Assembly: GCA_023457235.1 (NCBI GenBank)
Contig: JAEWMK010000345.1
Coordinates: 1-15,283, forward strand
DNA: 15,283 bases
Source: Bacillota bacterium
GTDB lineage: Bacteria; Bacillota; Bacilli; Bacillales; Bacillaceae_J
Reading direction: 5' to 3'
The stretch's first letter is position 1. Every line of letters starts with the position of its first letter. A program made the position numbers and the translations under genes. This document shows, piece after piece, positions 1 to 7,278 of this stretch. Below the pieces are notes generated by a model. It did not search any database and was not told the DNA's origin. It saw only the letters and a program-made list of their open reading frames with translations.

Positions 1-931
1 TAGGTAACCAGTCCCCTTCAGCCGCACCAAATGAAAATACTGTATCTGCTGCAGAAATTCTTGATACCGGAGCTTCAAGGTATAGAAATAATCTTTCACT
101 TATTTCAGACATAATCGAACCGGCAACTCCCGCTTGACGTTGAGCCTCTTGAACAACGACAACTCTTCCGGTCTTCTTAACTGATTCCAGAATCGTTTCC
201 ATGTCAACTGGAGCCACTGTGCGTAAATCAATAACTTCAACCGATATTGAATCTTTACCGAGCTCCTCAGCTGCTTTTAATGACTCGCTAACCATTAATC
301 CATAAGTAACAATTGTTACATCAGTACCTTCTCTTACTATGTTTGCTTTATCTAAAGGAACTTTATAGTATTCTTCAGGGACCTCATCTTTCATTGTTCG
401 ATAAAGTTTTAAGTGTTCTAAGAAAAATACAGGATCGTTATTTTCAATTGCTGATATTAATAAACCTTTGGCATCGTAAGGATTACTCGGAATCAAAACG
501 CGTAGGCCTGGCACCTGTGAAAGCAACCCTTCAAAACTATCTGAATGCAACTCTGGAGTATGAACCCCGCCGCCATAAGGGGCACGAATTACAATTGGCA
601 TATTACGTGTAGCCCCAGTTCGATAACGAATTCTGGATATTTGTGCGACAATTGCGTCCATACCTTCTAACATAAATGTGGAGAATTGTAATTCTGGAAT
701 TGGTCTAAATCCTTCAATTGCTAAACCTAGAGACATGCCTAGGATGGCGGATTCGCCCAATGGTGTGTCAAACACTCTTTCTTCACCATACTTTTCCTGT
801 AAACCATCTGTTATTCTAAAAACGCCGCCATTTTTTCCAACATCCTCCCCAAAAATCAATATTCTGTCATCTTTATCTAACGACAGATCAAGGGCATTGG
901 TGATTGCTTGTGCAATTGTCATTAAAGCCAT
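1..931 (-). CDS. pdhB: Pyruvate dehydrogenase-type E1 component, beta subunit (partial, 3' end cut by window edge)
   Basis: The minus-strand frame opens with ATG at 931 and stays open to the left edge, giving 310 residues. Bacillus PdhB is about 325 residues, so only the last few codons are missing. The protein starts MALMTIAQAI and shows E1-beta hallmarks: a GEDVGKNGGVFR segment, DTPLGESAI (the Glu that activates thiamine diphosphate), APYGGGVHTPELHSD and PSNPYDAKGLL, then the C-terminal transketolase domain (VDLRTV-like, VVVQEAQRQAG). With E1 alpha it would decarboxylate a 2-oxo acid, probably pyruvate, and acylate the E2 lipoyl domain. Its ATG shares one base with the E1-alpha stop codon (TAATG), implying translational coupling. 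The E2 and E3 genes should lie further left, outside the window. The sequence looks closer to PdhB than to AcoB or BkdAB, but a paralogue for acetoin or another 2-oxo acid is not excluded. Confidence 0.88.
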   Translation of the reverse strand, partial: MALMTIAQAITNALDLSLDKDDRILIFGEDVGKNGGVFRITDGLQEKYGEERVFDTPLGESAILGMSLGLAIEGFRPIPELQFSTFMLEGMDAIVAQISRIRYRTGATRNMPIVIRAPYGGGVHTPELHSDSFEGLLSQVPGLRVLIPSNPYDAKGLLISAIENNDPVFFLEHLKLYRTMKDEVPEEYYKVPLDKANIVREGTDVTIVTYGLMVSESLKAAEELGKDSISVEVIDLRTVAPVDMETILESVKKTGRVVVVQEAQRQAGVAGSIMSEISERLFLYLEAPVSRISAADTVFSFGAAEGDWLP

Positions 932-2046
932 TATTTTTTCTCCTTTTCTTCATATTCCTTTATTTGTTCAATAATATTCTGTGGTTGTATTTCGTACATA
1001 TTTTTTAAAAACTCCGAGACTTTCTGTTTCTCTATCGTTCTCAATGCTTCCATTGCTTCTTTTACTTCTTTTTTACAATTCTCTTGAACTTCCATTTCCA
1101 TTTCTTCAGTCCATAATTTTTTATCGAAAAGATATTTTCTCAATCTGCTTACTGGATCTTTTTTCTTCCATGCTTCGACTTCTTCGTCTGAGCGGTAGCG
1201 TTTAGGATCATCGGACATTGTATGTGGACCAAAGCGATAAGTAATGGCCTCGATAAGTATTGGACCTTTTCCATTTAGAGCATGCTCCCTTGCATGATTA
1301 ACCACTGCATACATTGCTAAAGGATCCATTCCATCAACTCTAATACCAGGAATTCCGGCTGCAAGTGCTTTTTGTGCCAAGGACTTTGTTTTTGTTTGTT
1401 TCTCTAAAGGTACAGAAATCCCGTATCCATTATTTTGAACGATTACGATTAAAGGAACATTATAGACTCCGGCAAAATTTAGTCCTTCATAGAAATCACC
1501 TTGTGATGTAGCACCATCCCCGCAATAAGTCATAACAACATTATTTTTTTTATTTTTTTTCATACCTAATGCAATTCCCATCGCATGAATGATTGTTCCT
1601 CCTACGATTGTTTGAGGGGGAAGTGCATGGAAGTCTTGCTCATACTTATTCGCGACAACATGCCCTTTGTACCATAGAAAACCTTTATAAAGGGGCAATC
1701 CGTGCTTGACTAGGGGTGCAACATCACGGTATGTTGGCAATAAATAGTCCCCTTTTTGTAAAGCAAAAAGCGATGCCAACTGACTAGCTTCTTGTCCGCC
1801 AGCAGGAGCATAATTCCCTAATGCCCCTTGCCTATTTAATAAGTAAATTCTTTCATCTAAAGTTCTTCCCCAAACCAGATCTTTCATTAATTCAATTAGT
1901 TTCTCATCACTTAATGTTGGATCTAAATCCGTATTAATCACTTTTCCTTCATTATCTAAAACTTGATAAATTGGAAACCTTGCCTCTAATGAATCGTAAG
2001 GGTAATCAAAATTAATACTTTCTCTTTTTTTCACCATTACCACCAT
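931..2046 (-). CDS. pdhA: Pyruvate dehydrogenase-type E1 component, alpha subunit
   Basis: 371 residues, the same length as B. subtilis PdhA. The thiamine diphosphate motif is visible as GDG at 176-178 running to NN at 205-206. The NRQGALGNYAPAGGQEAS segment (about 71-88) and the YRFGPHTMSDDP loop (about 270-281) are typical of PdhA-like E1 alpha subunits. The enzyme decarboxylates a 2-oxo acid with E1 beta in a cytoplasmic E1-E2-E3 complex. ATG 2046 is chosen because GGAGG (2056-2060) sits 9 bases upstream; the alternative ATG at 2037 would be too far away. A cre-like site lies just before this ribosome binding site, suggesting catabolite repression and so perhaps a second, conditionally used complex rather than the housekeeping one. 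This is an inference: substrate specificity cannot be read from the sequence alone. Confidence 0.88.
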   Translation of the reverse strand: MVVMVKKRESINFDYPYDSLEARFPIYQVLDNEGKVINTDLDPTLSDEKLIELMKDLVWGRTLDERIYLLNRQGALGNYAPAGGQEASQLASLFALQKGDYLLPTYRDVAPLVKHGLPLYKGFLWYKGHVVANKYEQDFHALPPQTIVGGTIIHAMGIALGMKKNKKNNVVMTYCGDGATSQGDFYEGLNFAGVYNVPLIVIVQNNGYGISVPLEKQTKTKSLAQKALAAGIPGIRVDGMDPLAMYAVVNHAREHALNGKGPILIEAITYRFGPHTMSDDPKRYRSDEEVEAWKKKDPVSRLRKYLFDKKLWTEEMEMEVQENCKKEVKEAMEALRTIEKQKVSEFLKNMYEIQPQNIIEQIKEYEEKEKK

Positions 2047-2068
2047 CCCTTATTTCCTCCCATCAACT

Positions 2069-2082
2069 TGAAAACGTTTGCT
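2069..2082. promoter_or_regulatory. cre-like CcpA site upstream of the E1 operon
   Basis: TGAAAACGTTTGCT on the plus strand matches the Bacillus consensus TGWAARCGYTWNCW at all 14 positions. It lies 8 bp from the GGAGG of the E1-alpha gene, in the likely 5' leader, where bound CcpA would block transcription. No convincing sigma-A promoter or sigma-L (-24/-12) promoter was recognised for the operon. Confidence 0.65.
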
Positions 2083-2150
2083 TTAGTACCTTTACTTTAA
2101 CAGCTTTTATCCGTTACGAATAATTGATGGTTTTTATCAGTGTATAGAAT

Positions 2151-2486
2151 GTTTCAATATCTGACCTGAAAGACTTCCTAATTAGTTCACTTTCTAATGA
2201 ATATGTTTTAGGCAATATCATTTATGATCTCTGTATTGAAAATGGATTCCAACCAAATATCGTCTTTAAAAGCGCCAATTGGGATGTTTTATTGCAAAAT
2301 GTAATCCTGACAGATAATTTAACTTTACTCCCGACTGAATTTTAAAAAATAAGTAATTTTAAAGATTTAATTTGTATTCCATTAAAAGACAAAAGAAATG
2401 TTTTTCCGATTGGAATTGCAAAGAAGAAAAATTCGGTATTATCATCGGAGGTTATTTCATTTTTAGAAGAGATTAAAAAAAATTAG
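2151..2486 (+). pseudogene. Remnant of a LysR-type regulator (C-terminal effector domain)
   Basis: Reading the plus strand in the frame starting at 2151 gives about 112 codons that look like the end of a LysR substrate-binding domain: SISDLKDFLISS, then YVLGNIIYDLCIENGFQPN, NWDVLLQNV, a LTLLPTEF segment, and a final IPLKDKRNVFPIGIAKKKN...SFLEEIKKN. The frame holds a TAA stop at 2343-2345 exactly where family members continue after the LLP motif, and a TAG at 2145 just upstream. No helix-turn-helix part or start codon remains. The frame is otherwise unshifted, so decay looks fairly recent. Its orientation would have made it divergent from the E1 operon, a common layout for a LysR regulator and its target. 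Confidence 0.65.
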
Positions 2487-2489
2487 GAT

Positions 2490-2537
2490 ATAAAAAACAA
2501 GCCACTTTCTGAATGAATCTTCAAAAAGTGGCCTGTT
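2490..2537 (-). terminator. Rho-independent terminator of the 70-residue CxC gene
   Basis: GCCACTTT (2501-2508) pairs with AAAGTGGC (2525-2532), extended by ACA/TGT across a mismatch. Read on the minus strand, the hairpin is followed by a run of six T, about 50 bp after the stop codon of the gene at 2586-2798. Confidence 0.7.
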
Positions 2538-2585
2538 CAATGATTGTTGGTATATTTAGTTCGGCTAATATGAGTTCCTCCTCTA

Positions 2586-2798
2586 CTACAATGCATCTAC
2601 GTATTGTACATCATCAAAGTATTGAACTTCCTTCAACTCAATTTTTAGTGGACTATGAGTGTCTTTTACATAGTCATTCGCAATTTTTTGGACTTTAGTA
2701 AATGCATCATACATTCCAACAGCTTCTACCTTTTGCTCACATAAACAGCCTGCTTGAGGTTTCTTTGGATCTAAAAATAAAAACACATATTTCTTCAC
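2586..2798 (-). CDS. Small CxC protein of unknown function, predicted Rex/Fnr- and CcpA-controlled
   Basis: 70 residues, not recognised. The start is GTG at 2798 with GGAGG (2807-2811) 8 bases upstream. The protein begins MKKYVFLFLDPKK, too polar after residue 10 for a signal peptide or membrane segment. It contains a CLC pair (C18 and C20) in QAGCLCEQ, then an amphipathic helix-like middle and an acidic tail. Two nearby cysteines might bind a metal or form a disulfide; this is speculation. It is a single-gene unit with its own terminator, separated from the TlpA-like gene by another terminator. Its upstream region holds two perfect or near-perfect Rex/Fnr palindromes, a promoter and a cre-like site, so its expression probably follows oxygen, NADH/NAD+ and carbon status. 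That control is the best clue to its role. Confidence 0.75.
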   Translation of the reverse strand: MKKYVFLFLDPKKPQAGCLCEQKVEAVGMYDAFTKVQKIANDYVKDTHSPLKIELKEVQYFDDVQYVDAL

Positions 2799-2824
2799 GG
2801 ACTTTTCCTCCTTTTCTTACATAT

Positions 2825-2842
2825 TTGTGAAACCATTCACAA
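2825..2842. promoter_or_regulatory. Rex/Fnr-type operator in the leader of the CxC gene
   Basis: TTGTGAAACCATTCACAA is a perfect 7-bp inverted repeat with a 4-bp centre. It fits the Rex operator form TTGTGAA-N4-TTCACAA and also the Bacillus Fnr form TGTGA-N6-TCACA. It lies downstream of the predicted promoter, just ahead of the ribosome binding site, a position that suits repression by Rex. Confidence 0.7.
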
Positions 2843-2933
2843 TTCAATCTAAAAAAGAACTGTTGCTTAGCTTCGGTGCTTATCCCTCTTGTACATTTTT
2901 TCACATATTATCTTATTCATTAGCTATGACTTT

Positions 2934-2947
2934 TGTAAGCGCTATCT
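2934..2947. promoter_or_regulatory. cre-like CcpA site over the CxC gene transcription start
   Basis: TGTAAGCGCTATCT on the plus strand matches TGWAARCGYTWNCW at all 14 positions. It overlaps the expected start of transcription from the promoter at 2950-2977, a position where CcpA represses. Confidence 0.65.
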
Positions 2948-2949
2948 TC

Positions 2950-2977
2950 ATTATACATCATTTTAAAAATTTGTCTA
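2950..2977 (-). promoter_or_regulatory. Sigma-A promoter of the CxC gene
   Basis: On the minus strand, TAGACA (2977-2972) is followed after 16 bp by a perfect TATAAT (2955-2950). Transcription should begin near 2943, giving a leader of about 145 nt that contains the downstream Rex/Fnr box. Confidence 0.65.
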
Positions 2978-2985
2978 TGGCTATT

Positions 2986-3003
2986 TTGTGAATAAATTCA
3001 CAT
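2986..3003. promoter_or_regulatory. Second Rex/Fnr-type operator, upstream of the CxC promoter
   Basis: TTGTGAATAAATTCACAT matches TTGTGAA-N4-TTCACAA at all but the last base and TGTGA-N6-TCACA fully. Its centre is about 51 bp upstream of the predicted transcription start. B. subtilis Fnr usually activates from -41.5, so either Rex binding or an unusual Fnr position is possible. A weaker related site (TGTAC-N6-TCACA) is at 2890-2905. Confidence 0.65.
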
Positions 3004-3042
3004 AACTTGTCCGATTTTTATAGAGCCTTTCCATTCCATTGG

Positions 3043-3065
3043 AAAAGCCCACGGATCGTGAGCTT
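3043..3065 (-). terminator. Rho-independent terminator after the TlpA-like gene
   Basis: On the minus strand AAGCTCACG (3065-3057) pairs with CGTGGGCTT (3053-3045) through nine pairs, one of them U-G, around a 3-nt loop. The last stem bases run into a short T run. It lies 14 bp after the stop codon of the TlpA-like gene. Confidence 0.6.
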
Positions 3066-3078
3066 AATCTGTAACCAT

Positions 3079-4101
3079 TTAATCCAATTTAGAAATACCG
3101 TTAATCATTTGCTGATAGCTTAAGGTTCCCGTATATTTTTCGTTGATTTTTCCTTCACTATCAACAAAATAACTTGTTGGTAAGGCAATAACTTGATATG
3201 TTTTGCTCACATCGCCTTTTTCATCTAAAACGACTGGAAAAGTTAAACCAAGTTCCTTTATAAACTCTGCAGGACTTTCTTTACTTTTTTCAGTTTGAGT
3301 TGCATTTACTGCTAAAATTACAAGATCTTCGCGACCTTCTTTATGAAGCTCCTCCATATCTGGCATTTCGGCACGACATGGACCACACCAAGAAGCCCAG
3401 AAATTTAACAAAACCTTTTTTCCGCGGTAATCCGAAAGTTTGACCTTGCCTCCATCCAAAGTAACCAATTCAAAATCCGGGGCAAGATTCCCCTTTTCCA
3501 ATCCCACAATTGCCGTTTTTTCTGTAAAAGCAGTTGTATAAACGGTATAGCCAATCAACCCAACAAAAACAATTAGTGCAATGACCTTCTTCATTGTTTC
3601 CTTCCTTTCCTGCTGCTTGATATCCTTATATAAATATAACAAAAACAAGGTAACTAATATTAAAAACTTAATAAATGACGAGAGAATATCATGTCCAAAA
3701 AATAGCAAGATTAAATAAAAACTTATGGAAAAACTAAAACTCCCAACAATTATAACATCAATAATGGCCTTCTTGTTACTATTATTCCATAGTTTCACAA
3801 ACAAAAAAATAACAGTTATGAATGTTGCTAATATAATGCCACTATTACCACCTGCAAAAAACAAAATAGTCTGTGGATTCGTGATTGCTTTTGAGCTATT
3901 AAAAATGATGTAACTAAATTTCCAAACAAAAATCCAAATGATTACACCGTTCGTGATTACGTTCAAAACCACATCACGTAAAGGGAGGTTCAAACGTAAA
4001 CGATACCTCATCATTATATAGGCTAAGCATCCTGAAATAAATATAAATAAATAATAGTATTTAATTAAAAATGGCCCCAATTTGATGGCATCGTTTAACA
4101 C
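3079..4101 (-). CDS. Membrane-anchored TlpA/ResA-like thiol-disulfide oxidoreductase with N-terminal Lgt-like membrane domain
   Basis: 340 residues. Residues 1-160 hold about five membrane segments; GPFLIKYYYLFIFISG and the AGGNSGIILA stretch resemble prolipoprotein diacylglyceryl transferase (Lgt), but the catalytic His of Lgt is not present. After another membrane segment (about 171-190), residues 200-340 form a TlpA/ResA-type thioredoxin domain: GNLAPDFELVTLDG, the active site WCGPC (C239, C242) and the cis-proline in ALPTS (P308). It would reduce disulfides outside the membrane, as in cytochrome c maturation or sporulation. The start is GTG 4101 with AAGGAG upstream. The gene matches the place of B. 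subtilis yneN next to citB, whose product is only the thioredoxin half. An internal ATG at 3594 (residue 170) with an upstream GGAAGG could give a YneN-sized form. Confidence 0.82.
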   Translation of the reverse strand: MLNDAIKLGPFLIKYYYLFIFISGCLAYIMMRYRLRLNLPLRDVVLNVITNGVIIWIFVWKFSYIIFNSSKAITNPQTILFFAGGNSGIILATFITVIFLFVKLWNNSNKKAIIDVIIVGSFSFSISFYLILLFFGHDILSSFIKFLILVTLFLLYLYKDIKQQERKETMKKVIALIVFVGLIGYTVYTTAFTEKTAIVGLEKGNLAPDFELVTLDGGKVKLSDYRGKKVLLNFWASWCGPCRAEMPDMEELHKEGREDLVILAVNATQTEKSKESPAEFIKELGLTFPVVLDEKGDVSKTYQVIALPTSYFVDSEGKINEKYTGTLSYQQMINGISKLD

Positions 4102-4147
4102 GCCCTCACTCCTTTTTATAAATACCCCTCACAGTATGAATTATACC

Positions 4148-4183
4148 AAAAAAGTGCAGCATTGCCAATTGACAATACTGCAC
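4148..4183 (-). terminator. Rho-independent terminator of aconitase
   Basis: GTGCAG (4154-4159) pairs with CTGCAC (4178-4183), with inner ATTG/CAAT pairing. On the minus strand a run of six T follows the hairpin. It lies between acnA and the TlpA-like gene, so these are probably separate transcription units. Confidence 0.75.
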
Positions 4184-4206
4184 CCTGATTTTAGCGTACG
4201 CTTTTA

Positions 4207-6912
4207 TTATTGAGCTAACTTTTCGCGTAAAACCATTTGTAAGATACCGCCGTGACGGTAGTAGTCGATTTCAATTTCAGAGTCGAAACGAGCAAGTGCT
4301 TCGAATTCTACTTTTGAACCATCTTCCTTAGTAGCTGTTACTTTTAGGAAGTCACGAGGTTTTACATTTTCGTCAAGTTGAACTTCAATCGTTTCTTTTC
4401 CAGTTAAACCAAGTGTTTCGGCACTTTCGCCTTCTTTAAATTGAAGAGGAAGAACGCCCATATATACAAGGTTTGAACGGTGAATACGCTCATAGCTTTC
4501 AGCGATTACAGCCTTAATTCCAAGTAGGAATGTACCTTTTGCTGCCCAGTCACGAGAAGAACCCATTCCGTAATCTTTACCAGCTAGGATTACTAAGCCA
4601 GTGCCATCTTCCTTGTACTTCATAGCTGCATCATAAATAGACATAACTTCGCCTGTTGGCCAATAAGTAGTCCAACCGCCTTCAGTACCTGGTGCAACTT
4701 GGTTACGGATACGGATATTTGCAAATGTACCTCTTGTCATAACACGGTCGTTACCACGACGAGAACCGTATGAGTTGAAGTCACGTGGGCTTACACCCTT
4801 CTCTTGTAGGTATTTACCTGCAGGAGCATCTTTTGCAATTGAACCAGCTGGTGAGATATGGTCAGTTGTCACTGAATCACCGAATTTACCAACTACACGC
4901 AGACCAGTTACTGGCTTAATTTCTCTTAATTCTTTTGATAATCCTTCAAAGAATGGAGGATTTTGGATGTAAGTAGACTCATCATCCCAATCATATAAAG
5001 CATCATCTGGAGATTCGATTTGATTCCAGCGTGAATTGCTCTTGAATACTTCAGCATACTCTGCACGGAATAATTCAGGTGTAACTGTTTTCTCAACAAC
5101 AGCTTGGATTTCATCATAAGATGGCCAGATATCAGCAAACTTCACATCATTACCATCTTTATCTTTTCCAAGAGAGTCGTTGCGAAGATCGATATCAACT
5201 GTACCAGCTAGTGAGTAAGCAACTACTAATGGTGGTGATGCTAAGTAGTTAGCTTTTACTAGTGGATGGATACGGCCTTCAAAGTTACGGTTACCTGAAA
5301 GTACAGCAGTTACAGTAAGGTCATTATCAGCAATAGCCTTTTCGATTTCTGGTGCTAATGGACCAGAGTTACCGATACATGTAGTACAGCCATAACCTAC
5401 AATGTTGTAGCCAAGTTGCTCTAGGTATGGTAATAGGCCAGAATTTTGTAAGTATCCAGTTACAACTTTAGAACCTGGTGCTAAAGATGTTTTAACATAA
5501 TCAGGTACTGTTAAGCCTTTTTCAACAGCTTTTTTCGCAACTAAACCAGCAGCAACTAGTACGTATGGGTTAGATGTATTTGTACAGCTTGTAATTGCAG
5601 CAATTGCAATTGCACCTGTTTTCATTGTAGTTTCCGTACCGTCAGCAAGCTGTACAGTTACTTCTTTGTTGAACTCTTCTTCTGTTAAGCCAAGACCTTG
5701 TGTTCCTTGTGGTGCAACAACAGCTTTTTTGAACTGCTCTTGCATTTTTGTAAGTGGAATTAAGTCTTGTGGACGCTTAGGACCAGAAAGATTTGGTTCA
5801 ATTTCAGAAAGATTGATTTCAACTACATCAGTGTAAACTGGGTCTTCTGATTCACCTGCAACATAGAATAAACCATTTGCACGGCAATATGCTTCAACAA
5901 GGTTGATTTGCTCTTCAGAGCGACCAGTTAAACGTAAGTAGTTAAGTGCTTCTTTATCAACTGGGAAGAATCCACATGTTGCACCATATTCTGGAGCCAT
6001 ATTTGAAATTGTCGCACGGTCAGCTAGAGGCATCTCTGCAAGACCAGGACCAAAGTACTCAACAAACTTACCTACTACCTTTTTCTCACGTAGTACTTGA
6101 GTTACTTTTAATGCAATATCAGTTGCTGTTGTTCCACTTGGAAGTGAACCAACTAATTTAACACCGATAACTTCTGGAACTGTCATGTATGAAGGCTGTC
6201 CAAGCATTCCTGCTTCAGCTTCAATACCACCAACACCCCAACCAAGAACACCGATACCGTTGATCATTGTAGTATGTGAGTCAGTACCTACTAATGTGTC
6301 AGGGAATGCTACTGTTTCACCGTTTTCATCTTTTGTCATTACTACACTTGCAAGGTATTCAAGGTTTACTTGGTGAACGATACCTGTTGCAGGTGGAACT
6401 GCACGATAGTTATCAAACGCTTTTGTAGCCCAGTTTAAGAACTGATAGCGCTCTGCGTTACGCTCAAATTCTAATTCCATATTGAATGCTAATGAATCAG
6501 CTGTTCCAGCCTTATCAACCTGGACAGAGTGGTCGATAACTAGATCAACTGGAATTTCAGGATTAATTTTAGCAGGGTCTCCACCCATATCTGCCATTGC
6601 TTTTCTTAAGGAAGCTAAGTCAACAACTGCAGGTACACCTGTGAAGTCTTGTAAAATAACACGAGCTGGTTTGAATGGAACATCAATATCTTGTAACTCA
6701 CTTGTGCCCCATTTAGCAAGGTTTTCAACATGCTCTTTAGTGATGACACGTCCGTCATGTTGACGAAGAATAGATTCAAGTAACACCTTGATTGAATATG
6801 GCAATTTCGCAATATTTGCCACGCCTTCAAGCGCGCTTAAATCGTAATAGTTGTACGTTTTGCCATTTGATTCAAACGTTTTCCGTGCTTTAAACACATC
6901 ATTGTTTGCCAT
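4207..6912 (-). CDS. acnA: Aconitate hydratase A (aconitase)
   Basis: 901 residues, normal for the AcnA/IRP1 family and corresponding to B. subtilis CitB. It interconverts citrate and isocitrate in the TCA cycle in the cytoplasm. The three cysteines that hold the 4Fe-4S cluster are visible: C443 in SCTNTSNP, and C509 and C512 in GCTTCIG, with the 66- and 3-residue spacing of the family. The active-site segment GTDSHTTMINGIGVLGWGVGG is near 209-229, and the swivel domain with GSIAKDAP and YGSRRGND follows. In this family the apo-protein can also bind RNA. The start ATG is preceded by GGGGGG 10 bases upstream. A sigma-A promoter and a leader dyad lie upstream, and a terminator follows, so it is probably monocistronic. 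Confidence 0.97.
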   Translation of the reverse strand: MANNDVFKARKTFESNGKTYNYYDLSALEGVANIAKLPYSIKVLLESILRQHDGRVITKEHVENLAKWGTSELQDIDVPFKPARVILQDFTGVPAVVDLASLRKAMADMGGDPAKINPEIPVDLVIDHSVQVDKAGTADSLAFNMELEFERNAERYQFLNWATKAFDNYRAVPPATGIVHQVNLEYLASVVMTKDENGETVAFPDTLVGTDSHTTMINGIGVLGWGVGGIEAEAGMLGQPSYMTVPEVIGVKLVGSLPSGTTATDIALKVTQVLREKKVVGKFVEYFGPGLAEMPLADRATISNMAPEYGATCGFFPVDKEALNYLRLTGRSEEQINLVEAYCRANGLFYVAGESEDPVYTDVVEINLSEIEPNLSGPKRPQDLIPLTKMQEQFKKAVVAPQGTQGLGLTEEEFNKEVTVQLADGTETTMKTGAIAIAAITSCTNTSNPYVLVAAGLVAKKAVEKGLTVPDYVKTSLAPGSKVVTGYLQNSGLLPYLEQLGYNIVGYGCTTCIGNSGPLAPEIEKAIADNDLTVTAVLSGNRNFEGRIHPLVKANYLASPPLVVAYSLAGTVDIDLRNDSLGKDKDGNDVKFADIWPSYDEIQAVVEKTVTPELFRAEYAEVFKSNSRWNQIESPDDALYDWDDESTYIQNPPFFEGLSKELREIKPVTGLRVVGKFGDSVTTDHISPAGSIAKDAPAGKYLQEKGVSPRDFNSYGSRRGNDRVMTRGTFANIRIRNQVAPGTEGGWTTYWPTGEVMSIYDAAMKYKEDGTGLVILAGKDYGMGSSRDWAAKGTFLLGIKAVIAESYERIHRSNLVYMGVLPLQFKEGESAETLGLTGKETIEVQLDENVKPRDFLKVTATKEDGSKVEFEALARFDSEIEIDYYRHGGILQMVLREKLAQ

Positions 6913-6940
6913 TTATTATGTACCCCCCTGTAAAGTTTTG

Positions 6941-6978
6941 CATATAGTCGTAATTGTCAAAAAAAATACGACAATATG
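6941..6978. promoter_or_regulatory. 12-bp dyad in the acnA leader
   Basis: CATATAGTCGTA (6941-6952) and TACGACAATATG (6967-6978) are inverted repeats with one mismatch around a 14-bp A-rich centre. It lies between the predicted acnA promoter and the ribosome binding site, so in the transcript it would fold into a hairpin. It may be an operator or an RNA control element; which is unknown. Confidence 0.5.
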
Positions 6979-7000
6979 ACTCCCATCTAATTACTCTATC

Positions 7001-7029
7001 ATTTTAATAGAATTTTTCGCATAAGTAAA
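7001..7029 (-). promoter_or_regulatory. Predicted sigma-A promoter of acnA with CATAAG boxes upstream
   Basis: On the minus strand TTTACT (7029-7024) is followed after 17 bp by TAAAAT (7006-7001), placing the start near 6994. CATAAG occurs at 7020-7025, 7051-7056 and 7061-7066 (plus strand), about -28 and -65 from that start. These distances resemble the two CcpC sites at B. subtilis citB, but no clear ATAA/TTAT dyad is seen. Confidence 0.5.
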
Positions 7030-7125
7030 TACCGATTCGATTCTTGGCGACATAAGTTTACATAAGGATAAATTTTTGTATATTTATGACACTTTTTCAA
7101 AACATAGTAGTGGAGGTGAGTAAAG

Positions 7126-7275
7126 ATGCCAAAAAGAAAAGCAAATCACGTGATCCCGGGAATGAACGCGGCTAAAGCTCAGGGAACTGGTGCGGGTTTT
7201 AATGAGGAATTATCTAATGAACCTTTGACAGAGACACAAAAGCAGCACAATAAGAAGCGGAAGAAAAATCAATAA
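7126..7275 (+). CDS. sspO: Small acid-soluble spore protein O
   Basis: 49 residues beginning MPKRKANHVIPGMNAAKAQG and ending in a very basic KKRKKNQ tail, which matches the SspO family (B. subtilis SspO is of similar size and start). It is a minor SASP made in the forespore. The ATG is preceded by GGAGGTGAG. It is divergent from acnA, as sspO is beside citB in B. subtilis. CATAGTA at 7103-7109 fits a sigma-G -10 box, but no -35 at the right distance is convincing. Confidence 0.92.
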   Translation: MPKRKANHVIPGMNAAKAQGTGAGFNEELSNEPLTETQKQHNKKRKKNQ

Positions 7276-7278
7276 TAA

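Noticed and set aside
2047..2150. Sigma-L (-24/-12) promoter for the E1 operon
   Set aside because: No TGGCAC-N5-TTGC pattern is visible, unlike in aco or bkd operons of B. subtilis.
2513..2698. Plus-strand 61-codon open frame
   Set aside because: It starts inside a terminator hairpin and is antisense to the 70-residue CxC gene, with no ribosome binding site.
6941..6978. GlnR/TnrA box in the acnA leader
   Set aside because: TGT and ACA ends are present, but the spacing is 19 bp rather than the 17 of TGTNAN7TNACA.
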